DNA of 64,000 nucleotides from contig JAAOOA010000200.1 in NCBI GenBank assembly GCA_012861695.1, positions 195,001-259,000 on the forward strand, given 5' to 3'. Of the stretch, positions 11,137-43,257 are shown in pieces; positions within the stretch are counted from its first letter, which is position 1, and each line of letters opens with the position of its first letter. Source of the stretch: Trematomus loennbergii. Its lineage: Eukaryota > Chordata > Actinopteri > Perciformes > Nototheniidae. Both the position numbers and the translations under genes were made by a program. The notes beneath the pieces were generated by a model. The model ran no database searches, was not told the DNA's origin, and was given only the letters and a program-made list of their open reading frames with translations.

Positions 11137-11793
11137 TAGAGATGGCAAATCCGGATCCTTTTTTTACGGACTCAGGGTCTTCTGAGTCAGTCATTGAAGA
11201 GATCCGGATCATACGAGTCATTTGAGTCATATGAGTCAGCATCACCAAGACCGTAGAAATCCTATCGGTGAAACGGAAAAGTTGTTGCATTTCACAAGTA
11301 TATTAAACTGACGTTATATTAACCTCCGCTACACAGTGTATTTTGCTTTAATAAAAAATGTTTATCACAAAAATGTTTCCGGCTCTAAATGAAGTTTCAG
11401 TGTAGACTTCTAACAAAATTGTCATGTTGTGCAACAGTCTCCTGCGTGTAATAGCTGCATTTCCAATAAGGAGCTTACTTGGCAAAACGTTATTTTGAAC
11501 ATAGCACACAAAAAGAAACAAACAATGACAAATGATAGAAAATTGCAAAACAGTTAGAATATATAAAATGTCTTAATTATACAATTATTATTATTATTAA
11601 ACATATAATTATATCTAATCATATGCCCCCCATATTTTCTCATGGACTGCGTAATCATTGCAATACTGGTGTTTGTATGTGTTAAATGTGTGTAAAGTGG
11701 TGTCTTTTGCTTTAATAAAACATATTGATCACAAAAAAAAGGTCATTTTGCGATTTAGCGAATCTGAGTCTGCTGTTGACTCGCCCATCTCTA
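11137..11793. mobile_element. hAT-type miniature element with 8-bp target duplication
   Basis: Ends are TAGAGATGG and CCATCTCTA, in inverted orientation. Both flanks carry TTGTGAAG (11129-11136 and 11794-11801), an exact 8-bp target-site duplication as made by hAT transposases. The interior has several GAGTCA/TGACTC motifs near both ends and no coding capacity. Confidence 0.85.
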
Positions 11794-11915
11794 TTGTGAA
11801 GTCAATAATCAATACCTGCTGACGGAGAGGAGACTGTCAGGGTATTTTAATAACATGTTTATGTCTTGGTTTAGATTCATTTACAGTTTAGGCGTCTGTT
11901 GTTGTTTGTTTTTAA

Positions 11916-12521
11916 CAGTGGCGAGCCGTGACTTTATACCTAGGCCCTCTGACCCCCCTTCCCTCGAAAAAAAAAGTCATGATAATTTTCGAATCATAAA
12001 TCTAATCGATAGATTTATGATCGATAGATTTATGATTAGAAAATATAAAAGTAGGGTAGACATGTGGAGATTATCCGGCTGAACAAAACGTGCATTTATC
12101 AAACAGGTTCGTTTCCCACAGATCTTATTTCCAGCTATTTTCCAAAACCCTCTGGAGAAATCCTATTGTTTTTGGCGAGGGAACCAGCAGCTTCCTTCCG
12201 GGTTTTAGGACGCGTCACTGCACCGCTCTATACACATGAATAAACCTCACAGCGGGGGAACTTGTCATAAAGTCCGCGAAAATGAGCCCACCCATTTAGA
12301 GGGAAGATATGATTGGTCAATTGTACTGTCATTTGATATTACTCTCTCGTTGAGTTACCCTAGCTGAGCCCTCTGTGAATTCACAGCTGGACCACCAATC
12401 AGCTCCTGTCTTCACCTTGCAGAGAGGGCCAAAGGAGCTTCTTTCATTTAACCCTTCACTTTCCAACAGAAACTGAACAGGCAGGTTCTAAGGACTTTAG
12501 GGCCCTGACGGCTCGCCACTG
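11916..12521. mobile_element. hAT-type miniature element, CAGTGGCGAGCC termini
   Basis: Terminal inverted repeats read CAGTGGCGAGCCGT and its complement ACGGCTCGCCACTG. The flanks are GTTTTTAA (11908-11915) and GTTTCTAA (12522-12529), an 8-bp target duplication with one later change. No transposase is encoded, so it is non-autonomous. Confidence 0.85.
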
Positions 12522-12529
12522 GTTTCTAA

Positions 12530-13831
12530 CTTGTAGTAAATGAGGTCTCTCCCTCAGGCCTTATATTGTAGAGTAAATCAAGAACATGTATTTCTGTATT
12601 TAAGGTTTTTAACGGAGATACATCTGTCCCCTGACTCAGATAAGACTGTGTGTGTGTGTGTGTGTGTCTGTGTCTGTCTGTCTGTGTTGTTGTGTGTGTG
12701 TGTGTGTGTGTGTGTGTAGTGATGTGGTGCGCCCTGCAGAGAAGCCGTTTATTTTGTATTTCTTAAGTAATACAAGACAGAATGATACTGTATGATGATC
12801 TCCGCGCTCCGTGCATGATGGATGCAGTGACATGTAATATCCAAGGATTAGAGACGGTTGGATGCTGCTGTTTTGAGCATTGCAATATTTTTTTTTCACC
12901 ATGTTATTTATTTATGATTATCTTTAGGCTCAGCAAAGATTTGATGTCAGCTGTTGCCGTCTGTGTTCCTTTAGTTAAGACTGAAATAGAGCCCTGCTGT
13001 TTTGTTCGGGCTTTTTCTTTAAATACACTTTTAAAATGTCGATACAGTAGCTGTCCTTTTTTTAAATGTCTATGCTAAAGTTGTTCTAGGTGTTGCTATC
13101 TGCTTTGTGTATCAGGGGGTATCAGAGAGTAAGGGTCTGTCAATGCAATGAAAACGATTGGCCACAGCAAATCATTTATATAAAAATGTAATTTGTACTT
13201 TTGAATACTTCAGTTCAAAGGATGTATTGAATACTTTAAGTGATATATGTGTAGACAGATAAATCATGAGTCAAAACAGGGCTACATTTGATTGAATTAT
13301 AAAAGTTATATGTGGTAAAAATATGTGGCTGGTCATGACGTCATCACGTGACCACGCCCCCTTGCCTCAATTTGGACAATAATTCAAAACAAGTTTGAAT
13401 TATTGCAGCCAATTATCATTATTTTTTCTATAACTATTATGGATTTACCATTCAAATGAAGTGGACTTGCATCAAGTAATTATATTTTTTTTAAAGTTTC
13501 ATATTTAGGGACAAAGTGTGTGAACGCACATTAAAAACTCCAAACGTGTGTTTTAAAGTTTGAACTCTTCTTCCTTTATTTAAGAAATATAGATGGAGAT
13601 AAATACATAGCTTTAAAGTACACAGTTCACACACACGGTTGGTGTTTGTATACATAGTGCAGTATGAGCATCAGGGACAGTGCTGGTAAAACATATTTAA
13701 CAAAGCTGGGGAGAGGAGTTATATCCAGACCACGATTTTAGAAATTAAAGTTGAAAGTTGAACAAATTGGTGAATTTAAACGAAGAAATATTTATTTATT
13801 TTCTCTCCATGATTCCCCCCATATTTACTAC
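12530..13831. other. No gene seen; (TG)n microsatellite at 12647-12717
   Basis: An interrupted TG/TCTG microsatellite occupies about 12647-12717. The rest is AT-rich without splice-bordered coding sequence. Expected 5' exons of slc5a6 were looked for by eye here and not found. Confidence 0.5.
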
Positions 13832-14327
13832 TTAAAGTGGACCTATCATGCTATATTTGAATAACATAGTGTAGGACCATACCTATATAAGGCATATTTA
13901 TACTTTTTCTTTTCAAAATACCAAACAGATCATGCATTTTAGCCATGCCTCATTTCGCTCAATTTCACAATTTCTAGCTCTGTTTTAGCAAGGGCTGATT
14001 CAGTGAGAACAGCACCACCTACAGGCCTGGCATATGTACTACAGCGTCTCCAGCGCTTTCGAACGGCAATGGCCGTGGCTGTCTCCTCCTGATTGGTGGA
14101 GTTGGCCCAATAGCCGTAGCGCCACCGTCCTGACGTCAGGACAGTGTTCAAATCTGGATCAGTTTTTATCAGATCCATTGCAGCCCCTTTTTTAGAGATT
14201 TGGGTATGGAGGAAAATAGAGAGGGTTGTGTTTTCTGACACTTGGTGAGTTCCCTGGATCACCGGGGACACATATTCATGCAGAAAAGACGTACACAAGT
14301 GCATTTTGCATGATAGGTCCCCTTTAA
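13832..14327 (-). mobile_element. TTAA-flanked miniature element, family A, copy 1
   Basis: It is bounded by TTAA on both sides. Its inverted termini are AGTGGACCTATCATGC and GCATGATAGGTCCCCT. TTAA duplication is the hallmark of piggyBac-type transposition. The interior is related, in opposite orientation, to the copies at 19819-20377 and 25343-26029 (shared stretch around the words SENTTLSIFLHTQISKKG when translated). It encodes no transposase. Confidence 0.8.
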
Positions 14328-14990
14328 GTTAAGCAAGAGGAAAACTTTCTTAAAACATCTCAAACTCCTGCTGAATATTCCCAGATACTCTCTTCTGTCA
14401 CTAGGGTATACTATGCTAGTGTTGCCTCATCTTGAACAGCGAATACTGTGCAAAAAAAGCAGCAAAGCATTCGAAAAAATACGAATAAAATGCTTCACAC
14501 GTCGGGGAAATGTACATTATTGCAGCAAAGAGACAGTGCATGCAAAAGGCAAAGTAAAAAACAGACTAACTTATTGAATAAAGAGTCAACCACACATTCA
14601 TAAAAATAAGTACACTCCCAAGGTCTGGAAGATAAGAAGCAGCTTCAACAAGAAGCAGCTGTGAGGAGTTTATATTGCACGGTGTTATTTTACTACAGTG
14701 TTTTACTTAATGTAGAGAGAACGTAGCAGCGAGGAATAACATTTTAAAATTGTACATATTGCACAAAAGTCTACGATGAAGAAACTAAATACATATAATG
14801 TAGTTTTTCCTCAGATCCTTGTCTGTCTCTGCACGGTGAAACATACTTTAGAAACAAAATTTAAAGGTCATTTAAACCTCCAAAATGATCCTCTGTGCAT
14901 CAGTTACTCACCCAGTGGGAGCTTGAACGCACCACGGCTAAACGAAGAATCAAAAACACAGAGGAAATCAGCGAAAACAGCAAAACGTTA
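14328..14990. other. No gene seen
   Basis: AT-rich sequence between two TTAA elements. A stretch at 14340-14430 is partly repeated at 15728-15830 (shared words CCCAGATACTCTCTTCTGTC and GTTGCCTCATCTT), which suggests a local duplication across the MITE at 14991-15728. No exon is visible. Confidence 0.5.
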
Positions 14991-15728
14991 TTAAAGGTCC
15001 CATGTCATGCTTTTCTGGTTATTACCCGTCCCCTTGTGTTCTGTAGCTTCAGTCACCCCTCAAAGTTCACCCTGTAGGAGTAAAACTCTAACACAGAGAA
15101 GACCTGTCTATGCTGCCCCAGAACGCCTCGTTGGACATTTCTCTTTTCCATTGTTTGCTTCCTGGGTTCTGTGACATGTGAACACCCAAATCAACAACAC
15201 ATGACCGGATTGGCCCAAATGGACCAATCAGCGGAGCACCTCACACACCAGGTCCCTTGGCTAACTAACAGGGAGTCCCCATTGACTTGCATAGAGCTCC
15301 CTGGCTGGTAATAGACGAGTTGGGATGGTGGAGAAATGCTCTCCGCAGACCCATTCTCACAGCGTTATAAACCTTTACTCAATATCAAGCCACACTTATT
15401 GTTTACTTCGGCTGTGAGTGTTTGTGTGCTCAGGATGAGTTTCGCTTGTTCTCGCTGTATCGCCGACCCGGAAACCTGTCCACTCCTCGCAGCAGCAACG
15501 AGCCTCGCAACGTCCCGACCAATCAGAGCACACTGGGCTCACAGGGAGGGGGGGGGGGGCAGGGCTCCAACAAGCCGTGTAGGACAGAGAGTGAATACAC
15601 ATACTATACAGAGATGCTGTATGAGAAACCAATGTGAGTTTGGAACATTGAACAATGTCAATCTATTCTAGTAGACCTCAACAATGGAACTATGATCAGT
15701 AGAAATGGCCATGACATGGGACCTTTAA
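14991..15728. mobile_element. TTAA-flanked miniature element, AGGTCCCATG termini
   Basis: TTAA flanks each end. Inverted termini are AGGTCCCATGTCATG and CATGACATGGGACCT. The interior contains a poly-G run at about 15546-15560 and no transposase. It is probably a non-autonomous piggyBac-type element; the family differs from the CCTATCATG copies but has a similar terminal layout. Confidence 0.8.
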
Positions 15729-15960
15729 CATCTCAAACTCCCATGAATGATCCCAGATACTCTCTTCTGTCACTGGGTTATATTATACTTGTGTTGCCTC
15801 ATCTTTAACACCAATCACAAATCTTGCTCAATATTGTGCAAAAAAAGTTGCACACACATCTGTGAAATGTACATTATTGCAGCAAAGAGACAGTGCATGA
15901 ATTCAAAGTATCCCGAGAGGAGGAACTCACCGTTGTTGTTGTTGTTGTGTTGTTCCTCAG

Positions 15961-35447
<19,487 letters not shown>

Positions 35448-37860
35448 AATAACCGTTAACTATCCAGAAACTTAAATATATATTTACTTTTGGAGATAAT
35501 GTGCAGATCATCTCTCATCTTCTGGACAAATCAGCACCTTTTTGACTGCACATTGACGACTGTTACTGGAGGACGTCTCGTGATTTTGAGACTGTTTTGC
35601 ATCGTGTTTTCCTGCTGACTCTTCACTACTTTTAACCCTCTGACGGTTATCCCAAAACAAAGAGCTTCCTGCAGTCAAACAGGCTGCAAACAAACTGTTT
35701 CTCATGTCGATATCCAAACCATCCGGTCCACTGAGTGTCCTTATATCACGTCGTGAGCCTTCTCTCTTCCTGTGGATCTTGTGTTTGAGGCAGAGTGTGA
35801 CGTAGTTTCCAATCGTCTTCATTGTAGAGTTTTGGGGATTTCTCACAGAAATGTTTGTTCTAACGGTTTTCAAGAGACCGAGGTTCTGCTTGTCGTCTGT
35901 GCAGTGTGTCAGGATGGATCCTTAGTCTTTAAACTGCAAACCAAATCTACCTACGGGGACAAATCAATGACCTGAACCTGAGACAGAAGGTCCTGGTTCT
36001 TCCAGTTATATATTAGCAAAGGTACAGTCTGCAAGGTGATAAAACGTTGGGGAAGAGGATGTGGTGGAGATTCTTGAAATGAACTAGTCAAAGAGATGTC
36101 TTTCTGGTTCTTTAATCTTCTGCAAAAGAGGCAAACAACATGAAGAGCCATGTCTCCACAGCCGAGTGCAACTACTCAAACTGAAGAGAGAGCTTACATA
36201 CAGTTACAATGAAGACATGCTTAGTCATGAGATAACTGACCCCTGACCCTATCAATAGACCCATGATCAGGTCACTGTGTGGTCACATGACACCTTGTGA
36301 CTGATCATCTTCCTGAGTGCTGAGATCTACTGTCTCTCGACATGTAAGGCTTACAGAATTGTATTATTTATATGTTAAATATAACATCATAGCTTTCAAT
36401 TGTCTGATAATCATAATTTCCATCACAAGGACATGGCGTTTGTTCCTCACAGCTACTGAAAGTTTGAGTTGCCCTTAAATGGAAGAACCGGGATCCTCAG
36501 GACCTTCTGTCTCAGGTTCAGGTTATTGATTTGTCCCCATAAGAAGATTTTACATTCGTCAAGTCCTCTTCCCCAACGTTTCATCACCTTAGTACGCTAA
36601 CTATCACGCCAACTCGATGACTGAATCCTCTGCACATTTAGCTTCTCATTAGCTCAGCTGGACATTATTTAGGAGCTGGCAGGATAAAGTCTGTCTGATG
36701 TTCGAGCGTTTAAGGAACTACATTCAGCTCCTAGCTTTTTTCAATGTTTGGATAATGACAGGAATGAGGTTCACATGTTAACAAGGGTTTAGTTTGATTC
36801 TTTCTGATGCTCTCTGATGCTTTCTGATTCTTTCTGATGCTCTCTGATGCTTTATGATGCTCTCTGATGCTCTCTGACGCTCTCTGATGCTTTCTGATGC
36901 TTTCTGATGCTCTCTGATGCTCTCTGATGCTTTCTGATGCTTTCTGATGCTTTCTGATGCTTTCTGATGCTCTCTGATGCTCTCTGATGCTTTCTGATGC
37001 TCTCTGATGCTTTCTGATACTCTCTGATGCTCTCTGATGCTTTCTGATACTCTCTGATGCTCTCTGATGCTTTCTGATGCTCTCTGATGCTCTCTGATGC
37101 TCTCTGATGCTTTCTGATACTCTCTGATGCTCTCTGATGCTTTCTGATGCTCTCTGATGCTCTCTGATACTCTCTGATGCTTTCTGATACTCTCTGATGC
37201 TCTCTGATGCTTTCTGATGCTCTCTGATGCTTTCTGATACTCTCTGATGCTCTCTGATGCTTTCTGATACTCTCTGATGCTCTCTGATGCTTTCTGATGC
37301 TCTCTGATGCTCTCTGATGCTTTTGATGCTCTCTGATGCTCTCTGATGCTTTTTGATGCTCTCTGATGCTCTCTGATACTCTCTGATGCTCTCTGACGCT
37401 CTCTGATGCTTTCTGATGCTCTCTGATACTCTCTGATGCTCTCTGATGCTCTCTGATGCTTTCTGATGCTCTCTGATGCTCTCTGATACTCTCTGATGCT
37501 CTCTGACGCTCTCTGATGCTCTCTGATGCTCTCTGATGCTCTCTGATGCTCTTTGATGCTTTCTGGGAGCTCTGCAGATTAATTCCAGACCCGATATGCT
37601 CTGAAGATTAAGAGCAGTTTATCTGTTTTGCTTCTAATTTATTTCTTGTTTCTGTCGCCTTTGCTTTGCATCGTGGATGTAATGTGTGCTCTGTAAAATG
37701 CTGCAGCGAGGTCAAAGCCAAACGAAACAAAATCCATTCAGAAAAAGTCAAGGCTTTCTGAAGAAACATTTGGAGTTTTTTGGGGGAATTTCTTCTTTTT
37801 GTCACGATAAAGTATTTGTTATTCAAACCAAAGTAATGTTACGTAAATAAAACTTGCACC
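35448..37860 (+). other. slc5a6: Probable slc5a6 3' untranslated region
   Basis: No coding sequence follows the stop. An AATAAA at about 37845 (GTAAATAAAACTTG) is a candidate polyadenylation signal; this end point is inference. Two blocks at 35955-36060 recur in inverted form at 36493-36590 (words GGGGACAAATCAAT, GAACCTGAGACAGAAGGTCC, AACGTTGGGGAAGAGGA). Confidence 0.4.
36803..37563. repeat. 10-bp minisatellite, about 76 copies
   Basis: Units TCTCTGATGC, TTTCTGATGC, TCTCTGATAC and rare TCTCTGACGC run head to tail, with two units one base short (TTTTGATGC). The order of variants shows repeating blocks. Confidence 0.96.
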
Positions 37861-37863
37861 GTA

Positions 37864-38656
37864 TTTGTTAAAATAATTGTGCAAATTAAAACTTATCTGG
37901 AAGAAAACATGAATAATTATTGTATTCAAAATCAGGGTCAGAGCGGCAATATTCTGAGCCCTAAATTAACTAAATTTGATAATGTATTGCTATTTTTGAG
38001 TGTGTGCAATCCCTATTTTCTCTCCGAGACTAAAGCAACATTTGCATTAAAACATTAAATAAATTCTCCTCAATGCATGCACTAAAACGAGAAAACAACA
38101 ATGAACGCTCAATCAAAATAATCCCGAAGGACCTTCGAACAAATATTCTTTAACGGTTGATTTTCTGTCTTTTTTTAAAGTATCCGAGATCTTGTTTGTA
38201 TTTGATTACAGTACATGTAGAGAAAACATTGCACTACACTGTTTTTCATTAGATTTCCTACGATTTCCTGTGAACTTGAAATGTTTTATATCGTTACTCA
38301 GACGATAGTGCCTCTTTTTGAATCATTTTGTAATAGTGTTTTATAATGAACGAGTGAATTTTTCTGTATTGCAGCTTAAAAAACACTGGGAAAAAACATC
38401 TATTTTGAGTTTTGTAGATATTTGTTGACGCCTTGTTTATTAGAATTGTTTTCCAATCCGGTTAATTTCACTTTTTTAATGTGTAATTCGTAGAGATTGA
38501 TTATTGGTAAATGTCTGTTTAAGATGCTTTGTTTACAGTAAATTAAACCAACCAACAGTAAATGAACTGTGTTGTGTAATAAATAAATAAATAATGTAAC
38601 ACTGAGACGCATTTTTCATCCATTTCGTACTGTCGTCCACTTCTGTGCGACTAGTG
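37864..38656. other. No gene seen
   Basis: AT-rich sequence with several AATAAA words (38578-38594) and no exon-like stretch. Confidence 0.5.
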
Positions 38657-39660
38657 CAGGGGTCGGCAACCCGCGGCTCTTTAAGCCCTCTGTCAAGTTT
38701 TCAGTTTTGGCGGCAGTTCCTGTTTGTCTAGAAGTCTTGTCATCAGGGCTCTATAAATAGAGTTAACTACGGCAGATAAAAACGACAAGTCCTTTTATAT
38801 CAGCTGTGCGTTATGGTGTAAATATAACCTATCTACAATTGGATCAAATATAAAAGTCAGCCGAATTAGTATTGATACTGCAAGGAGACGTATTGTGTGA
38901 AAAGAAATGTAAGATGTTGTTTAATTGCTGATATATTTATGATCCACGTCACGTTTTCAGTTTTGGCGGCAGTGCTTCCTGTTTGTCCAGAAGTCTTCTC
39001 ATCAGGGCTCTATAAATACAGAACTACGGCAGATATGTAATATTTAATGCAGCCGAAACCGTGCATTACAATGCCGTTATGTGATGACCTCCAAAGAGAA
39101 AAGCAAGCAAACTCGGAATAAAGTATTTTATTTTTATTTATTTTTTCGGATTTCACATCAACAGTAAGTCCGGTTAACTAAAATGTCCGTGCGGAACAAT
39201 ACCCCCAACCCATAGATCCGTGGGTGAATAATGTCAATCACCACATTACACACATCCCTTCACATTTACATTTTAATTTACATTAAAGTATTTCGTGAGG
39301 CCTTCTAAAATGTTTTTAAATATAATTAGGGTTGTAGTTGAAGAGTTTGTAAATTGCGTTGCCTGGCAACGCAATCGCACAACGTCACGTCCGTTAATTC
39401 CACATCCACACCAGTCTATGATCCACACACATGGATTAACATCGATTTAATACATTAATGTAGCCTTTGTTTCTGCTAAAAGAGGTGTCGACCAGCTAGG
39501 GCAACAAGAAAATCGGCGAAATCGAGTGTGACGATTAAAAATGTATTACAAACATCTCATTTTGACAATAAAAACCGACCAATAGACCGGTAGACCATTT
39601 GCTTGGCACTTCCGGGTATTTCTCCACTGGTTGGGCCATGTTAACAATACCGTGTAACTG
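38657..39660. mobile_element. hAT-type terminal sequence with local duplication
   Basis: The stretch begins CAGGGGTCGGCAACCCGCGG, a terminal form known from Charlie-like hAT transposons. A block (GTTTTCAGTTTTGGCGGCAG, then CATCAGGGCTCTATAAATA) occurs at 38696-38762 and again at 38953-39018. No matching opposite terminus was seen before 41250, so the element's far end is uncertain. It may belong with the hAT relic that follows. Confidence 0.5.
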
Positions 39661-41034
39661 TCACGTTTGAAGGGACGAAACCGTGACATATTCACGTCTC
39701 CCAGCATGGTAGATCGTCACATGTTTACGTCTCGCCGTGATACCGGGTTGAATGTATGAGTGGGTTGCTTTTCTTGAGATGAGCTTGCAGCCCATTATAT
39801 TTTCCTGACATGTTGGATGCGTTGTCATAAGCCTGGCCACGGCAGTTTGAGAGATCCAGCCCCATATCAATGACCATCTTCATCACACAGTCAGCCAGAC
39901 TTGACCCAGTGTGACTGTGAATGGGTTAAATCCAATAAATCTCTCAATAACTTTTCCTTTCTCACTCACAAATCGGAAAACAAAAGTTAATTGGTCGACG
40001 TGAGACATGTCAGGTGTAGAATCTACGATGACAGAGAAATACCTTGCTCGCTGTAGTTCTGTTGCTATTGCTTCCTTTGTTCTGTCACCCATCAAACCAA
40101 TAAACTCCTCACAGATAGTTGATGACAAGTATGAAGTCCTATCACGTCCCTTCTGGCCAAACTTCTGCAAATGATCCTTTTAAAAATGGATCAAACTGCG
40201 CGAGCAGCTCCAGGATTCCCAGGTAGTTCCCGTTATGTGCGGATCCTAAAAGTTCGTAATTTCCCCGGAAAGGAAGCCCTCTCTCACTCAAGAATTGAAT
40301 CACCACAACTACACGTCTCAATACATCCTTCCAGTACTGACTTTCTGTGTCGACCTGCATCCCTAGAGAAGCATCCACAGTGCCCATGAGTTCAGTGCGA
40401 TGCATAAGTGAAAGTATGCATTTTCTGTGCTCACCACTCGTCTCATGTTCCGTTATCCTCTCGGGATGCTTCCAATCACTAAAGCCGAGAACAAATGCAT
40501 TGCTGTGGCTGTGAGTGGATAAAAGTTTGCAGGCAAACAACAAATAGCTCCGGTAGATGGAGAATAAATAATCCAATCGCGTTGAACGATTTCTCCATTG
40601 TGAAGCTGTCTGGTCAGCATATCGTTGGTCAGTGAGCGTGTCCGGCCGCTAGCATCGGTCTCCCTCCGAGATGCTGGATACTTCGTTGCCCGATTATGAA
40701 AGTATGAAACCCCTTTCATCAAAGTCTCCTCCCGGACATTTCCAGCAATGAATCCCCATTGTGCAGGGTCCTGAGAGACACAGGGAACTTCCGATGAACT
40801 CGAACCTTAACCCTGCTCTGTGACGTCCTCGTCAGGCTCGTCTTCATCTTTTTCCCCCTCTTCTACCCGCTGTGTTAGCATGCTAGGTTCAAGGCTAACA
40901 TTGCTCGCTAGCTCAACAACATCCTCCGTGACCACCGCCACTGTTCCTTGTGATTGTTGCTGGCCTATTTCGTCACTTTTTGCTTTTTTGAAAAAGCTAT
41001 TTATTGTTGGCACATTTTTTAATGCAGCCGCCAC
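39661..41034 (-). pseudogene. ZMYM1-like hAT transposase relic
   Basis: From 41034 down: MAAALKNVPTINSFFKKAKS and an acidic stretch, then (40740-40450) a TTF-type zinc-finger-like region with FSDWKHPERITEHETSGEHR. Next come FLSERGLPFRGNYELLGSAH, NYLGILELLAQFDPFLK, SYLSSTICEEFIGLMGD, RYFSVIVDSTPDMSHVDQLT and a final LDLSNCRGQAYDNASNMSGK near 39850-39790 in a shifted frame. This order matches the DUF4371-type hAT proteins annotated as zinc finger MYM-type protein 1-like. The frame breaks at least three times, and the C-terminal dimerisation region is absent, so it is inactive. Confidence 0.82.
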
Positions 41035-41254
41035 TCTCTCTTCTTTTTCTTTCTTTTCTTAGCCCCGCTGGGCGTTTGGCTACCGGCACCATCCATCTTT
41101 CTGCTCACGTGACAAAATGTGACATGAGTGAGGGTGGGGCTGTGATTCGGCTATACACCGCCGCCGCGTAGTAATAAAGTTGAGCGCATACATAGTGAGA
41201 CCTACAGTACAGAGACGTTTAGAAAATATATGAATTTGACCCCATAGAAAAGCT

Positions 41255-42766
41255 GTGCTATTTATGGCGAAGAGTGAGTGTCATTTAAAACAATATATGA
41301 TGAGTGAGGTTCGAGGTTGTGCCCATCTTGTCACTGAGGGCCCTCTTTGCTCAAGGGCAATCCAGCTGACTACATGTCTCGACACCCTCTACTCAAAGAC
41401 AAGTGACAGCACACGAGCAGCAAAAGTCGCAGAAGAGTATGTAAGCTTCATTGCAACTCATGCAACACCCAAAGCTATGACACTCACAGAGATCAAAGCA
41501 GAGACACTTAAAGACCCGATCCTTCAAGAGGTAATCTCTCATGTAACTCACAACACATGGCATAAGACTGATGAATCACAACACGCTGCCATATTAAAAC
41601 AGTTTAGACGAGTAAGCAGCGAGCTGACAACATCACATGCATCAGACATAGTACTACGGGGCACTAGAATAGTGATTCCCACAGCCCTACAAGATAGAGT
41701 CCTACAGCTAGCTCACGAAGGACATCAGGGCATCGCTAAAACCAAAGCACTACTCAGAACAAAGGTGTGGTTTCCAGATATTGATCAGAAAGCAGAAGCA
41801 TCAGTACGCAGCTGTCTTGCATGTCAGGCAAATACCCCAGCTGTACATACTGAGCCATTCAAAATGTCAAGTCTACCAGAAGCACCCTGGCACAGCATCA
41901 GCGCAGACTTTTATGGACCACTACCAACAGGAGAGTATCTGTTAGTCATGATAGATGATTACATGCTACCCAGTTGTGTTAGATCAAATTCAGCTAACAC
42001 AATCATTCCAGTCATGGACAAAGTTTTCTTTATGTTTGGAATCCCCAGAGTGGTAAAAACTGATAATGGCCCCCCATTCAACAGCAGCCAATTCTCTCAG
42101 TTTGCAGACTACTTAGGATTTCATTATCGCCGGATCACACCGCTTTGGCCTCAAGCTAACGCTACAGCTGAAAGATTCATGCGCACACTGGGCAAAGCAA
42201 TACGTGTGGCAGAAACACAGGGAATTCATTGGAAACAACATTTGAACATATTTCTACGTGAGTACAGATCTACACCTCACAGCACAACAGAGAGCTCACC
42301 TGCTGAACGGTTATTCCAACGCAAAGTGTCCACAAAGATCCCTTCATTCACTCACACTGCCAACAAGAGCTCAGACTCAGAAGTGAGAGCGAAGGACAAG
42401 AAGGCTAAAGCCAAGATGAAATCTCATGCAGACACTCATCGTCATGCTAAACCTCACACTTTCACTCCAGGTGACATCGTGCTTCCTCGCCAGCCCAAGC
42501 ATAACAAACTCACCACACCATACAACACTAAACCCTACACTGTGATTATAGTCAAAGGCTCAATGGTTACAGCGGCCAGAGATGGACCTCGCATAGTCAG
42601 GAACTGTTCATTCTTCAAGAAGATCGCTGGAGAGCTAATTGACATCCCACCAGATCCAGTCAGTGATGACTCTACTGTCACAGCAACACCCAGATATCCC
42701 ACGAGACACGATGGCGTCCTCCTGCCTATTTACAGGACTATACATCATGGACTGCTAAACATGTGA
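41255..42766 (+). pseudogene. Ty3/gypsy integrase relic
   Basis: An open stretch of 503 codons encodes a retrotransposon integrase. The zinc-binding part has H-x-G-H and C-x2-C (HEGHQGIAKTKALL ... SCLAC). Catalytic residues are D in SADFYGPLP, D in VVKTDNGPPF and E in ATAERFMRT; the last two are exactly 35 residues apart. Before it, in another frame, lies KGNPADYMSRHPLLK (about 41355-41400), the usual end of the gypsy RNase H region. The C-terminal third has the GPY-like chromo-proximal region (TTPYNTKPYTV). A small compensated shift garbles the part after LVMIDDY. Protease and reverse transcriptase are missing, so this is a 5'-truncated copy. Confidence 0.85.
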
Positions 42767-43043
42767 ATGATACTCTGGGTATATAAAAATGTGTATATTT
42801 CCAACTGTTGTTAACTTCAAGAGACTGTTGAGTCCTGGTTAAGACAAGAAGTGAGATCTATGTAGGAAACAGTTTTAATGCACTTTCAGTATGCATAATA
42901 TTGTGTGGATGTGTTCAAAGCTCAAATGTAATGCAAAAGTCTTAAAGATACTGTTACAGCAGAATTGCACTAGTTCCAGATAACTGTTATGTTAAATGCA
43001 GTATAACAGCCAAATGTTTAAAGCTATTAAAAAAAAAGGGCAA
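42767..43043 (+). other. Gypsy 3' non-coding region with polypurine tract
   Basis: Non-coding sequence after the integrase stop, ending in AAAAAAAAAGGGCAA just before the LTR. This purine tract is the expected plus-strand primer. Confidence 0.6.
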
Positions 43044-43240
43044 TGTGATATTCATGTGAATGTATTGTGCTCTCAGTATAACTGCGCCCCCTGCTGTCTA
43101 CACAGCATATAGATACACTAGCAGTGAGGAAGTGCACAGTAAGCATGTATAACGTGTGTGAGCCAGCACTGGTTAATAAACCCTGTTAACGTCCAGCAAG
43201 TTGAGTCTTTCATGTCCAATCACAACATGGAAACATTACA
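43044..43240 (+). repeat. Gypsy 3' LTR (solo end of the truncated copy)
   Basis: Starts TGTGATATTCATG right after the polypurine tract and ends AACATTACA. It contains a TTAATAAACC polyadenylation-type word at about 43175. There is no matching 5' LTR in the window. Borders are inferred from TG...CA ends. Confidence 0.6.
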
Positions 43241-43257
43241 GGTAGGTTTGTACCTTT

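Noticed and set aside
13939..14304. Minus-strand frame of 121 codons with similar words in the other family A copies
   Set aside because: It lies inside a TTAA miniature element; the other copies do not keep the frame, so it is shared DNA ancestry rather than a protein.
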